Below are positions 17,364 through 25,525 of a stretch of 64,000 nt of DNA, in pieces. This DNA is from an uncultured Sphingorhabdus sp. (GTDB taxonomy: Bacteria > Pseudomonadota > Alphaproteobacteria > Sphingomonadales > Sphingomonadaceae), in assembly GCA_937873665.1 (NCBI GenBank), contig CALMYW010000517.1, positions 1-64,000 of the forward strand. Direction: 5' to 3'. The translations under genes were made by a program, and so were the position numbers. The notes beneath the pieces were generated by a model. The model did not search any database, had not been told where the DNA came from, and was given only the letters and a program-made list of their open reading frames with translations. Numbering within the stretch: the stretch's first letter is position 1; every line of letters begins with the position of its first letter.

Positions 17364-18530
17364 TTGTCCGACAGTCCAGACCAATTGGCCGAATTTCGTG
17401 ACGAGGTACGCAATTTTTTTGCGACGGACTATCCTCAATCGGTCCGTGAAAAAATAGCGCGTGGGCAACGGCTGGAGAAGGCAGACCAGATCCTCTCGCA
17501 GCAGGCACTGAACGCAAAGGGCTGGTTTGGCGTGGGCTGGCCGAAAGAGGATGGCGGCACCGGGTGGTCCGCAGTCGAGCGCTATATCTTCGATCAGGAA
17601 CTCGACCTTGCGGGTGCGGCGCCGATCATCCCGATGTCGGTAATCTATATCGGGCCCATAGTGTGCGCCTTCGGAACACCTGAGCAAAAGGCGCGCTGGC
17701 TATCTGGCATTCTCGAATCGCGGGACTTCTGGGCGCAGGGTTATTCGGAACCGGAATCGGGGTCTGACCTTGCCAGTCTGCGGCTGTCTGCGGTGCGCGA
17801 CGGCGATGACTATATCATCAACGGCGCCAAAATCTGGACCTCCGGCGCGCATTGGGCAAACTGGATTTTCTGCCTCGCGCGTACATCCAAAGAAGCGCGC
17901 AAGCAGGATGGCATTTCGATGATCTGCGTACCGATGGACCAGCCTGGAGTTACGGTGCATCCCATCCCGCTGATTGATGGATCGGCCGAACTCAACCGCG
18001 TCGAGTTCGATAATGTCCGCGTGCCTGCCGAATTTCGCATCGGCGATGAAGGCAAAGGTTGGTATTATGCCAATGTCCTGCTGAAGAATGAGCGGCTTTC
18101 CTATGCCCATATCGGTGCCAAACGGCGCGATATCGAACGGCTGCGCGCGCGTCTGGCGCAATGGAATGAGTGCGGCGAAAAGGCAGCGCTTGTCCACAAG
18201 CTGGCGAGCATCGAGGCCAAGCTCGACGTCATCGAAACCGCAATATTGCGCGTCCTCGACACCGATATGGAGATGTCGACGGCGGCCTTCCTGAAAATCG
18301 CCTGCACCGAATGCGCACAGGCGATCACAGCACTTGCAGTCGATATTGCGGGACCCGCCCGGGCCGCAATGCCCGACCGTTCGCTGGCGGATTGGGACAA
18401 GATTGCCCCCCTCGTGCCGCCGGCCTGCGCAATCGCGCCACAATCCTACTTTTTCGAACGGGCCCAGACCATCTATGGCGGCTCAACCGAAATCCAGAAA
18501 AACATCCTATGGAGGGCCATAAGTGGCTGA
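17364..18530 (+). CDS. Acyl-CoA dehydrogenase (first of pair)
   Basis: FAD-dependent acyl-CoA dehydrogenase of 388 residues. Recognisable segments are QGYSEPESGSDLASLR (middle domain), INGAKIWTSGAHWANWIFCLART and the C-terminal TIYGGSTEIQKNILWR. It uses a TTG start at 17364, supported by GGGAGAGG a few bases upstream. Its stop codon lies inside the next gene, with an 8-base overlap, so both dehydrogenases are translationally coupled. Paired dehydrogenases of this kind can form heteromeric enzymes acting on bulky acyl-CoA chains; substrate unknown. Confidence 0.92.
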   Translation: MSDSPDQLAEFRDEVRNFFATDYPQSVREKIARGQRLEKADQILSQQALNAKGWFGVGWPKEDGGTGWSAVERYIFDQELDLAGAAPIIPMSVIYIGPIVCAFGTPEQKARWLSGILESRDFWAQGYSEPESGSDLASLRLSAVRDGDDYIINGAKIWTSGAHWANWIFCLARTSKEARKQDGISMICVPMDQPGVTVHPIPLIDGSAELNRVEFDNVRVPAEFRIGDEGKGWYYANVLLKNERLSYAHIGAKRRDIERLRARLAQWNECGEKAALVHKLASIEAKLDVIETAILRVLDTDMEMSTAAFLKIACTECAQAITALAVDIAGPARAAMPDRSLADWDKIAPLVPPACAIAPQSYFFERAQTIYGGSTEIQKNILWRAISG

Positions 18531-19698
18531 AAAATTATCTGACCGCGCATTGGAAATCGGCGCAAATGTTGAACGCTTCGTGCGCGATGTCGTCATCCCT
18601 TATGAGAAGGATCCCCGCCGCGACCATCATGGCGCACCGCTGGACGAGCTGGTGTATGAGATGCGCGACAAAGCACGCGCAGCTGGCGTCCTGACGCCGC
18701 ACATCCTTGCCGACGGTTCGCATCTAACGCAGCTTGAAACAGCCTATGTGCTGCAGAAGTCCGGGCTATCGCCACTCGGGCCACTCGCGGTAAACACGAT
18801 GGCACCCGACGAGGGCAATATGTACCTGATCGGCCATGTCGGCAGCCCAGAGATGAAGCAACGCTTCCTCAAGCCGCTGGTCGAAGGGCGTGCACGATCG
18901 GCCTTTTTCATGACCGAGCCTGCGGGAGAAAATGGCGCTGGCTCAGACCCGTCGATGATGAAAACGACCTGCAAGCTCGATGGCAATCATTGGGTGATCA
19001 ACGGGCGCAAGGCATTTATCACGGGGGCGGAAGGGGCAAGTGTCGGTATCGTCATGGCGAAGGCCGATGAGGGCGCGTGCATGTTCCTCGTTGACCTTCC
19101 CGACCCCGCCATCCGCATCGAACATGTCCCGAACACTATCGACAGCTCGATGCCCGGCGGACATGCCACCGTCACCATCGACAATCTGCGCGTGCCCGCA
19201 GACCAGATGCTCGGCGTTGCCGGTGAAGGCTTCAAATATGCGCAGATCCGGCTTTCGCCTGCCCGCCTGTCGCACTGCATGCGCTGGCATGGCTGCTGTG
19301 AACGCGCGCATGAGATCGCCAGCGACTATGCCAACCGACGTGAAGCGTTCGGCAAACCGCTGATCGACCATGAAGGCGTCGGCTTCATGTTGGCCGAAAA
19401 CCTGATCGACCTGAAGCAGGCGCAGTTGATGATTGATTGGTGTGCATCGGTGCTCGACACAGGATCGCTCGGCACGGTCGAAAGTTCGATGACCAAGGTT
19501 GCTGTTTCTGAGGCACTCATGCGTATCGCCGATCGCTGCGTGCAAGTTATGGGCGGGACGGGCGTTACCGACGCAACGATCGTCGAACAGATCTTCCGCG
19601 AAGTCCGCGCGTTCCGCATCTATGACGGCCCCACCGAGGTGCACAAATGGAGCCTCGCCAAAAAGATCAGGCGCGACTGGAAGGCCGCGCAGAGCTGA
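18523..19698 (+). CDS. Acyl-CoA dehydrogenase (second of pair)
   Basis: Second acyl-CoA dehydrogenase, 391 residues, GTG start at 18523 overlapping the preceding gene. Visible elements: FMTEPAGENGAGSDPSMMKT, WVINGRKAFITGAEGA, the NRREAFGKPLIDHEGVGFML helix and the C-terminal VMGGTGVTDATIVEQIFREV with IYDGPTEVHKWSLA. The GPTEVHKWS end is usual for long-chain or phenylacyl-type dehydrogenases. Its association with the first dehydrogenase and the divergent SDR suggests a short beta-oxidation-like module. Confidence 0.92.
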   Translation: MAEKLSDRALEIGANVERFVRDVVIPYEKDPRRDHHGAPLDELVYEMRDKARAAGVLTPHILADGSHLTQLETAYVLQKSGLSPLGPLAVNTMAPDEGNMYLIGHVGSPEMKQRFLKPLVEGRARSAFFMTEPAGENGAGSDPSMMKTTCKLDGNHWVINGRKAFITGAEGASVGIVMAKADEGACMFLVDLPDPAIRIEHVPNTIDSSMPGGHATVTIDNLRVPADQMLGVAGEGFKYAQIRLSPARLSHCMRWHGCCERAHEIASDYANRREAFGKPLIDHEGVGFMLAENLIDLKQAQLMIDWCASVLDTGSLGTVESSMTKVAVSEALMRIADRCVQVMGGTGVTDATIVEQIFREVRAFRIYDGPTEVHKWSLAKKIRRDWKAAQS

Positions 19699-19769
19699 AC
19701 TGCAGGTCCTGCCGATACCTTGTCAGCCGACCAATTGTTGGCTGCTAGCAGCGCAGAAACCGGTTGCAA

Positions 19770-19786
19770 CCATTGGTAAACAATGG
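19770..19786. promoter_or_regulatory. Inverted repeat upstream of the TIR-TPR gene
   Basis: CCATTG-GTAAA-CAATGG is a perfect 6-bp inverted repeat about 70 bases before the TTG start, in the 154-base gap after the acyl-CoA dehydrogenase. It could be an operator; no transcription factor is implied by sequence alone. Confidence 0.3.
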
Positions 19787-19852
19787 GACAAATATCGGCT
19801 GACAGGGCTGCATTGGTGGCCAGCCCTTTCGGACGGGAAGGGGCGCTGAAAA

Positions 19853-21790
19853 TTGACCGCTAACGACCCGGAAAATGCCGATCCCGGTGCAAGCCCTGGG
19901 TCCGTTTTTTTCAGTTACGCCCGGACGGATCAGGCCAAAGCCCGACAGATCATCAAGCTGATCGAATCGGCGGGCTTTTCGGTCTGGTGGGATGGCCTGA
20001 TCGAAGGCGGAGACCGCTTTACGCGTACCACTACCGAAGCGCTTGAACGGGCTCGGGCGGTTGTCGTTTTATGGTCACAAAATTCGGTCGAATCGCATTG
20101 GGTCCATGATGAAGCCGCGCGAGGACGGGACCGGAGGGTTTTGATACCGCTATCGCTCGACGGATCGCTTCCTCCATTGGGTTTTGGACAATTTCAGGCG
20201 ATTGATCTTTCACACTCCAAACTGACGGCAAAGGACACCGAGGTGCAGCGCATGCTGCAGGCGATCAGCGCAATGCATGGCGAACGGCCAAAGGCGGCCA
20301 TGCCCCGTTCGATGCCTCGGCAAAAAATGCTCAATCGTCGAAATGTGATGGTCGGAGCTGGAGTCACCGCAGCATTGGCGGCAGGATTTGCTGCCTATCG
20401 ATCAGGTATGCTGGGGGGGGATTCCGCCAACGCAAACCGTGTGGCCATCCTGCAGTTCGACAATATCAGCGGCGATCCGGCATTCGGTTATCTGGCCGAT
20501 GGGTTATCAACAGAGATCCGTTCGACCCTCTCGCAAAATGGCGCATTGCAGGTGGTTGGCCAGGCATCATCGGAAGCCTTTGAACGCGGCAAGGAAGACA
20601 TTGTCGCATTCGCAAGGAAGTTGCGGGCTGCTTTATTGATCGATGGCGCAGTGCGGGTGACGAAAGGGGTCATTCGCGTGACAATCGATCTCATCGACGG
20701 CAAGACCGGTGTAAACAGGCCTTCGCGCACATTCGAACGGCCGCTAGACGATGTCCTGGCTGTTCAGCGTGAAATTGCTGGGGCAATCGCGGCCGAACTT
20801 GCGACCGAGTTGCGCGGGCGTGGAGCGACGGTCGGGGGCACATCAAACGTCGTGGCCTTCGACCACTATCTGCGGGGCAAGGACCTTTATTCGCACGCCC
20901 GCAACGAAGCGGAGGAACGTGAGGCGGTAACGCAATTTGAGGCGGCCATCGCGGCTGATCCGCGCTTCGCGGCGGCTTATGCCGGACGGGCACGTTCGCT
21001 GGCCGCCGTGGCTGGGCAATATGGCAGCGCGACCGAGATAAAGCTGTATTATGATACCGCGATCGCTTCTGCCAGACGTGCAGTCGAACTCGAACCTCGC
21101 CTCGCCGATGCACATTCTGCTCTGGCTTTAATCCTGTTTCAGGGCACCTTCGACATCAAGGCAGCGCGCGCCCCATTCGATCGTTCCTACAAGCTTGGCG
21201 AAGGCGATGCCCCGGTTCTTGCCCGCTTTGCCGTTTATTGTGCCGCAACGGGTCGTGACGGCGATGCCATGACGGCGATCAGCCGCTCGGTCCTGCTCGA
21301 TCCGTTGAACGCGCTCATCCATCGAATATTGGGAACCGTGCACTTCGCGGCGCAGCGATATCCTGAAGCGATAGCCGCCGTCAGGGAAACAATCCGTATC
21401 AATCCGGAACTCGCAGACACGCGCTCACGGATAGGTATGTCGCTGCTTGCACAAGGTAAGAACCGTGAGGCACTGACCGAGTTCGAGGCAGACACACACA
21501 AATGGTCGAGACTCGCAGGTGTCGCTATCGCGCAGCACCGTTTGGGCAATATGGCTGCGTCGGCGGCTGCGATGGAAGAGCTCGTAAGCGACACAGAGAC
21601 GGTCTCACTCTACCAGCAAGCCCAAGTTCTGGCACAATGGGGCAAATCGGCAGAAGCGGTGCAAGCACTTATAAAAGCCCGCGATTTGCGCGATGGCGGA
21701 ATGACTGCGCTACGCTATGACCCGATGCTCAACCCATTGCGCCAACTGCCAGATTTTATTCGGTTGCTTAGGGCAATGGGGTTCGGGTAA
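19853..21790 (+). CDS. TIR domain - TolB-like - TPR membrane protein
   Basis: Multidomain protein of 645 residues from a TTG start. Residues about 16-140 form a TIR domain (VFFSYARTDQAKARQIIKLI, GFSVWWDGLIEGG). It ends with SHWVHDE, whose Glu87 lines up with the WVHKE catalytic glutamate of SARM1-type TIR NADases. One membrane helix follows (about 166-184). Residues 195-330 are TolB-N/adenylate-cyclase-associated-like (VAILQFDNISGDPAFGYLADGLSTE begins it). From about 345 to the end are TPR-type repeats. Topology would put TIR in the cytoplasm and TolB-TPR in the periplasm. NADase activity is inference; a purely scaffolding TIR is the alternative. Confidence 0.85.
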   Translation: MTANDPENADPGASPGSVFFSYARTDQAKARQIIKLIESAGFSVWWDGLIEGGDRFTRTTTEALERARAVVVLWSQNSVESHWVHDEAARGRDRRVLIPLSLDGSLPPLGFGQFQAIDLSHSKLTAKDTEVQRMLQAISAMHGERPKAAMPRSMPRQKMLNRRNVMVGAGVTAALAAGFAAYRSGMLGGDSANANRVAILQFDNISGDPAFGYLADGLSTEIRSTLSQNGALQVVGQASSEAFERGKEDIVAFARKLRAALLIDGAVRVTKGVIRVTIDLIDGKTGVNRPSRTFERPLDDVLAVQREIAGAIAAELATELRGRGATVGGTSNVVAFDHYLRGKDLYSHARNEAEEREAVTQFEAAIAADPRFAAAYAGRARSLAAVAGQYGSATEIKLYYDTAIASARRAVELEPRLADAHSALALILFQGTFDIKAARAPFDRSYKLGEGDAPVLARFAVYCAATGRDGDAMTAISRSVLLDPLNALIHRILGTVHFAAQRYPEAIAAVRETIRINPELADTRSRIGMSLLAQGKNREALTEFEADTHKWSRLAGVAIAQHRLGNMAASAAAMEELVSDTETVSLYQQAQVLAQWGKSAEAVQALIKARDLRDGGMTALRYDPMLNPLRQLPDFIRLLRAMGFG

Positions 21791-21822
21791 ATTGTAACCC
21801 CATTCAACAGGGGAGAGAAACC

Positions 21823-22095
21823 ATGCGTAAATTGATAATTGCCTCGACGATGATTGCGTCGAGCATGATTTTGGCTGCTTGCCAGCCTGCAGCGGAAGAA
21901 GAAGCGGCTGCACCCGAAGCAACCGAAGAAGCAGCGGCACCTGCCGATGCTGCCGCTGCACCCGCTGCCGACGCTGCTGCTGCACCCGCAGACGCTGCGA
22001 AAGAAGGTGAAGCGGCTGCTGGTGATGCTGCTGCAGCCGCGCCTGCCGCGGCGGGCGAGCAAACCGGTGCCGTAAAGGTTGGTCCGGGCAACTAA
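21823..22095 (+). CDS. Small Ala/Glu-rich lipoprotein
   Basis: Lipoprotein of 90 residues. The signal peptide MRKLIIASTMIASSMILAAC ends in a lipobox (ILAAC), so Cys20 is expected to be lipidated. The mature part is a low-complexity run of Ala with Glu, Pro and Asp, without globular character, ending TGAVKVGPGN. Similar Ala-rich small lipoproteins are common in sphingomonads but have no assigned function. GGGGAGAG precedes the ATG. It follows the TIR-TPR gene by 32 bases, so the two may be co-transcribed, and a GC-rich hairpin follows. Confidence 0.8.
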   Translation: MRKLIIASTMIASSMILAACQPAAEEEAAAPEATEEAAAPADAAAAPAADAAAAPADAAKEGEAAAGDAAAAAPAAAGEQTGAVKVGPGN

Positions 22096-22102
22096 TAGCG
22101 TT

Positions 22103-22128
22103 CGGGGCGGTGTTAACGCACCGCCCCG
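22103..22128. terminator. Bidirectional hairpin between convergent genes
   Basis: Perfect 10-bp stem CGGGGCGGTG/CACCGCCCCG with a 6-base loop, between the lipoprotein and the convergent protease; it overlaps the protease stop codon. The T tract is poor on both sides, so termination may be partial. Confidence 0.6.
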
Positions 22129-23198
22129 CCTGTTTCCTGTCTTATCCATTGCATGAAGCTGGAAACGAAGGTGAAAACGGTTGGTACGCCATCTGGAGAG
22201 CAGGATGTGCCGCCGCCGCTTACAATTCCGACCAATTCTCCGGCCTTGTTGATCAACGGCCCGCCGCTATCATTGGTGCAGGTTTTCCGCGCTGGAGACG
22301 AGGCGCACACCACGCGTTGATCAATGGTTGCAACGATCCGCTTCATGCAATCGGGCCGCTTTTGAATTGTCAGCGGAACCCGCAACAACAAAGCATTCGT
22401 TCGGCCGGCATTGCTGGTTTTGCCCCAGCCAAAGGCGGATACCCCATTCCCAAATGCAACATCTGGTCGGCGATAAATGCCGATGGGCCGAACCTGTGAC
22501 GGTGGCGGAACATTCCTGGGATCCAGCGCGATTTTGATCAGCGCGATGTCATTCGGTTTGAGACCATTTCCGATCGACGGTCGACTGTGGATCCGGATAT
22601 CGATTATGTCGTAGGTCCATCCCCCGGGTTTGGAAATATCTTCCTGACCCAGCCTGATCCTGTGTCCTGAGGCCACCATCGATTGGTCGACACAATGCGC
22701 AGCAGTTAATACCCACTGGCGATGGATCAGCGCACCTCCGCAGATATGCTGCAGCGCCCACAGCTGTTCACCCCTAGCTAGGTACTTGGCATATACGGGT
22801 GCGTTCTTCGGATAGAATATCTGGGCCTGCCATGGTGCTTCCGCGTCGTTGACCGTATGACCACCAAAGGAACCACGCCTCGGTCCGGCCGGTTGATCAC
22901 CCTCCGACGCATCGAAATATACCGCTTCAACGTCTGGAATGCCCGCGGGTTCGCGGAAGACTTCCTCCCCGCTTTCGCTGCTTTCCCAATCCTCTACCTG
23001 TTCGCTGGCCTCTGGCGCATCTTCCTCAAGCCAGGGCGTTTCAGGCGTCTCCGACGAGAGATATTCCACGCCGACATTGTCCGGTAGCGGTTGCTCGATA
23101 TCCTGCTCGTCGGCCGGAAATGCATCGCTGTCTTGGGCTGATGCAATACCGCCGGTTGCAAGTGCGACAAGCATTAAAAAACCGGACCGCCACGACAT
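22113..23198 (-). CDS. Secreted trypsin-like serine protease (S1 family) with acidic pro-region
   Basis: Protein of 361 residues. A Sec signal (MSWRSGFLMLVALATGGIASA) is followed by a strongly acidic, low-complexity region to about residue 95. The trypsin-fold domain then begins at about PWQAQIF. The triad is visible: His in LTAAHCVDQ, Asp in PNDIALIKI and Ser in NDSGGPL. The usual GDSGGP is NDSGGP here, which may alter the oxyanion or activation-pocket salt bridge. Cysteines CGG...AHC suggest a disulfide. ATG 23198 is preceded by GGGGAGAG; an ATG 15 bases upstream is an alternative. Periplasmic or secreted location expected; substrate unknown. Confidence 0.87.
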   Translation of the reverse strand: MSWRSGFLMLVALATGGIASAQDSDAFPADEQDIEQPLPDNVGVEYLSSETPETPWLEEDAPEASEQVEDWESSESGEEVFREPAGIPDVEAVYFDASEGDQPAGPRRGSFGGHTVNDAEAPWQAQIFYPKNAPVYAKYLARGEQLWALQHICGGALIHRQWVLTAAHCVDQSMVASGHRIRLGQEDISKPGGWTYDIIDIRIHSRPSIGNGLKPNDIALIKIALDPRNVPPPSQVRPIGIYRRPDVAFGNGVSAFGWGKTSNAGRTNALLLRVPLTIQKRPDCMKRIVATIDQRVVCASSPARKTCTNDSGGPLINKAGELVGIVSGGGTSCSPDGVPTVFTFVSSFMQWIRQETGGAVR

Positions 23199-23293
23199 AG
23201 GCTCTCCCCACATATCTTTGCCGAGCGTCGCCGATTAGGCACCCAAATGGACGATGAGTCAATGTCACCTGAACCTGCCAGAATCCATCAATA

Positions 23294-25279
23294 TTACACG
23301 GGAACGGTAATGCGCTTGCCTGCAAAGACCGACTGCCAGTTCTCGATTTCGTCGACAACGATATCGTCTATCGCATGGGCAAGTCCCGAAACCCGGGCAT
23401 AGGTGATTTCACCGTCGGGTGCCGACTCCAAAATCGCGATGCGGCTCGCAATGTCATCCAGCTTTTCGGCTGTGATTTCAGATATGGCAGCGAAGCGTTC
23501 AAAGTCACCAAAATAATGGACGCCCGCAAAGGCGCCACCCATGGTCGGGAATAAAACTCCAAGGAAAGTGAATAGCTTGGCAACATCATGCGGCAAGCCC
23601 GGGGGAAGCCATCCAATGGCAGCGCCAAGTTCAATCAACAGATACATTGCCACCGAAACGACAGCAAACAGGAACAATATTTCCGACAAACGATCCAGAT
23701 TGTGCTGCGCGCGCTTTAGCCGTGCAGCCTTGGCCCGATGATAGTCGCTTTGCGGGCCCACATGATGATCGCGCATCAGTGCCAGCGCACCTTTCAGGAA
23801 AGCGGACGTTACTTTGATCTGCGGCAGGCCGATATTGCGCAGCGCGTGACGCGCATACCATTCTGGCCAGTTTCCCCCGGACCCGCGCGGCCATCGACCG
23901 ATAGGCCGGGCCGCACCGACCAGCAAAAGGATTGGTGCATGGCGGAAATATTCGGCAACCCGCCGAATTTCAAACCAGCGTTCATGCCAGCGCTTGCGTT
24001 TGCCGGTGAAGAAGATGCCAATGATGGCGAACAGCAGTACAAATTCGAAAGCCGCGAACCACCATTTCTGTTCGATGCTGGCAAAGGGAAGATAGGCAAT
24101 CCCTCCGACAATTGCGAAGGCGGATAAAAAGAAACTGGCGACCATGCTGCCGCGATAGGCGTCGGATAGCCAGGTTGAGACGCCATCAGCCCAGGCAAAG
24201 GGACGCATCACTTCGTCTGCAATACGTACAGGCATAGCAGGATCGATACCATCAAGTTTGCCCGCCGCAGCCAGAATTGGCGCTCCACTTCCGTCTGCTA
24301 TGGCGTCTGGCTCCTCATATCGCTGGGTTAGGTTGCGAAGCGGACGGTTGCCGGGATCGCCGAACACAGCCTCAATCCTGCGATAGGCATGCAAAAGCGG
24401 ATTGCTCTTGTCGCGCCATTTCTCATGGCGGCGGATACTTTTCCAGTCATCACCCGACGGGCAAAGCGCAACGCGTATCAAAGCGTCTATACCCGCTTCA
24501 TCCCGCACACCGGCTACTTGGCCGATGAGTGCGGCAAGTTCCTCCTTGGCTTGCAGCAAATGCCAGCCATGCGAATCGCGCGCATCGATCCAGATCACCG
24601 GCACGCCCTGATCGAGTGCGGCTTCGATGGTGTGTCGGGTCCCGCCAATCGATCCGTGCGTTGTGCCGTCCCATATCCCTATGACGATGTCGGACTGCTC
24701 GATCATCACTCTCGCGGCCATCGCTGCGCGATCTGAGCAGAGCGCAAAAAACGCCTGTTGGGCCGCGCTGTCATCCGGATTGGCGAGATGGGCCGAGAAT
24801 AGCGCCTCGACCACGTCATCCTGTTCAGCCAGCTCGAACAGGCTGACCTCATATTCAGTCGAACGGATTTCCGCAGCGCGCTGGGACGTTAGCTGATCAG
24901 CGGGATCCTGCCCATTCAGCAAGGCTCGCATATCATTCAGGCGAGTCGGCTGCGCGTTGACGGCCAGATTGAGTACCCTCCCGAAAGGCAGCGGGGCGAT
25001 CACTGGCCAGCCGATCGCAGTCGCGGTCTTTACCGCCATCAGGTCGGCACCATAAGCAAGTAACGAATGCAGCCTTACCAGAGGAACTGGACTGTCAGAT
25101 GCCCCTGTTGCTTGGCGAGCTGTTACATCGAGAAACGCAACCAACTCAACCAGACTTTGCCCTATCGCCGAGCTATTCGCTGAAAAAACAGGATGATGGC
25201 TGCGATGGCCGGTAATGCCGATGTCGAGCGAAACTTTGGGCGCCATCAATCCCGAGTTGCCGACATCGTCCGTTTGCAT
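23294..25279 (-). CDS. SLOG-like nucleotide-sensor domain fused to a four-helix membrane region
   Basis: Protein of 661 residues. The N-terminal 270 residues look like a Rossmannoid SLOG/LOG-type fold: DIGITGHR (19-26), AYGADLMAVKTATAIGWPVIAPLPF (75-99), IVIGIWDG (198-205) and GGTRHTIEAALDQGVPVIWID (212-232). The C-terminal half has four membrane segments (about 378-400, 406-425, 533-556 and 568-590). The first pair is followed by KRKRWHERWFEIRRVAEYFRH, resembling SLATT-type helices of nucleotide-linked conflict systems. Such fusions are proposed to sense a nucleotide and open a pore. Family assignment is by eye; no cognate nucleotidyltransferase lies nearby. Confidence 0.6.
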   Translation of the reverse strand: MQTDDVGNSGLMAPKVSLDIGITGHRSHHPVFSANSSAIGQSLVELVAFLDVTARQATGASDSPVPLVRLHSLLAYGADLMAVKTATAIGWPVIAPLPFGRVLNLAVNAQPTRLNDMRALLNGQDPADQLTSQRAAEIRSTEYEVSLFELAEQDDVVEALFSAHLANPDDSAAQQAFFALCSDRAAMAARVMIEQSDIVIGIWDGTTHGSIGGTRHTIEAALDQGVPVIWIDARDSHGWHLLQAKEELAALIGQVAGVRDEAGIDALIRVALCPSGDDWKSIRRHEKWRDKSNPLLHAYRRIEAVFGDPGNRPLRNLTQRYEEPDAIADGSGAPILAAAGKLDGIDPAMPVRIADEVMRPFAWADGVSTWLSDAYRGSMVASFFLSAFAIVGGIAYLPFASIEQKWWFAAFEFVLLFAIIGIFFTGKRKRWHERWFEIRRVAEYFRHAPILLLVGAARPIGRWPRGSGGNWPEWYARHALRNIGLPQIKVTSAFLKGALALMRDHHVGPQSDYHRAKAARLKRAQHNLDRLSEILFLFAVVSVAMYLLIELGAAIGWLPPGLPHDVAKLFTFLGVLFPTMGGAFAGVHYFGDFERFAAISEITAEKLDDIASRIAILESAPDGEITYARVSGLAHAIDDIVVDEIENWQSVFAGKRITVPV

Positions 25280-25525
25280 TCGCTGTCCCGCCCCTCTGGC
25301 AATTCCTGCGAAAGACTAAAGCGGGACATACAGTAGTTCAAGCTCTCAGAATCAACGCTGGCGGTCCTTGGCGCTTTACGTGGTTGAAAGAGAGTTCGAC
25401 GGAAACGCAATCTTGACACCCCCGCAAGTTTCCTTGTCGCAACCGTCGCAAGAGGACTTTTAATTACGCAAACATCCCGCTACCGCGAATCAAATTTCAC
25501 CAGATTCGGATAACAAGGGTACGCC

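Noticed and set aside
21880..22075. Tandem DNA repeats of GCTGC/GCACC type
   Set aside because: They encode the Ala-rich body of the lipoprotein; irregular and without a fixed repeat unit.
25413..25441. Sigma-70 promoter for gltB at TTGACA (25413-25418)
   Set aside because: Good -35 but no acceptable -10 at 16-18 bases (GTCGCA region); a promoter surely exists in the 246-base gap but could not be placed.
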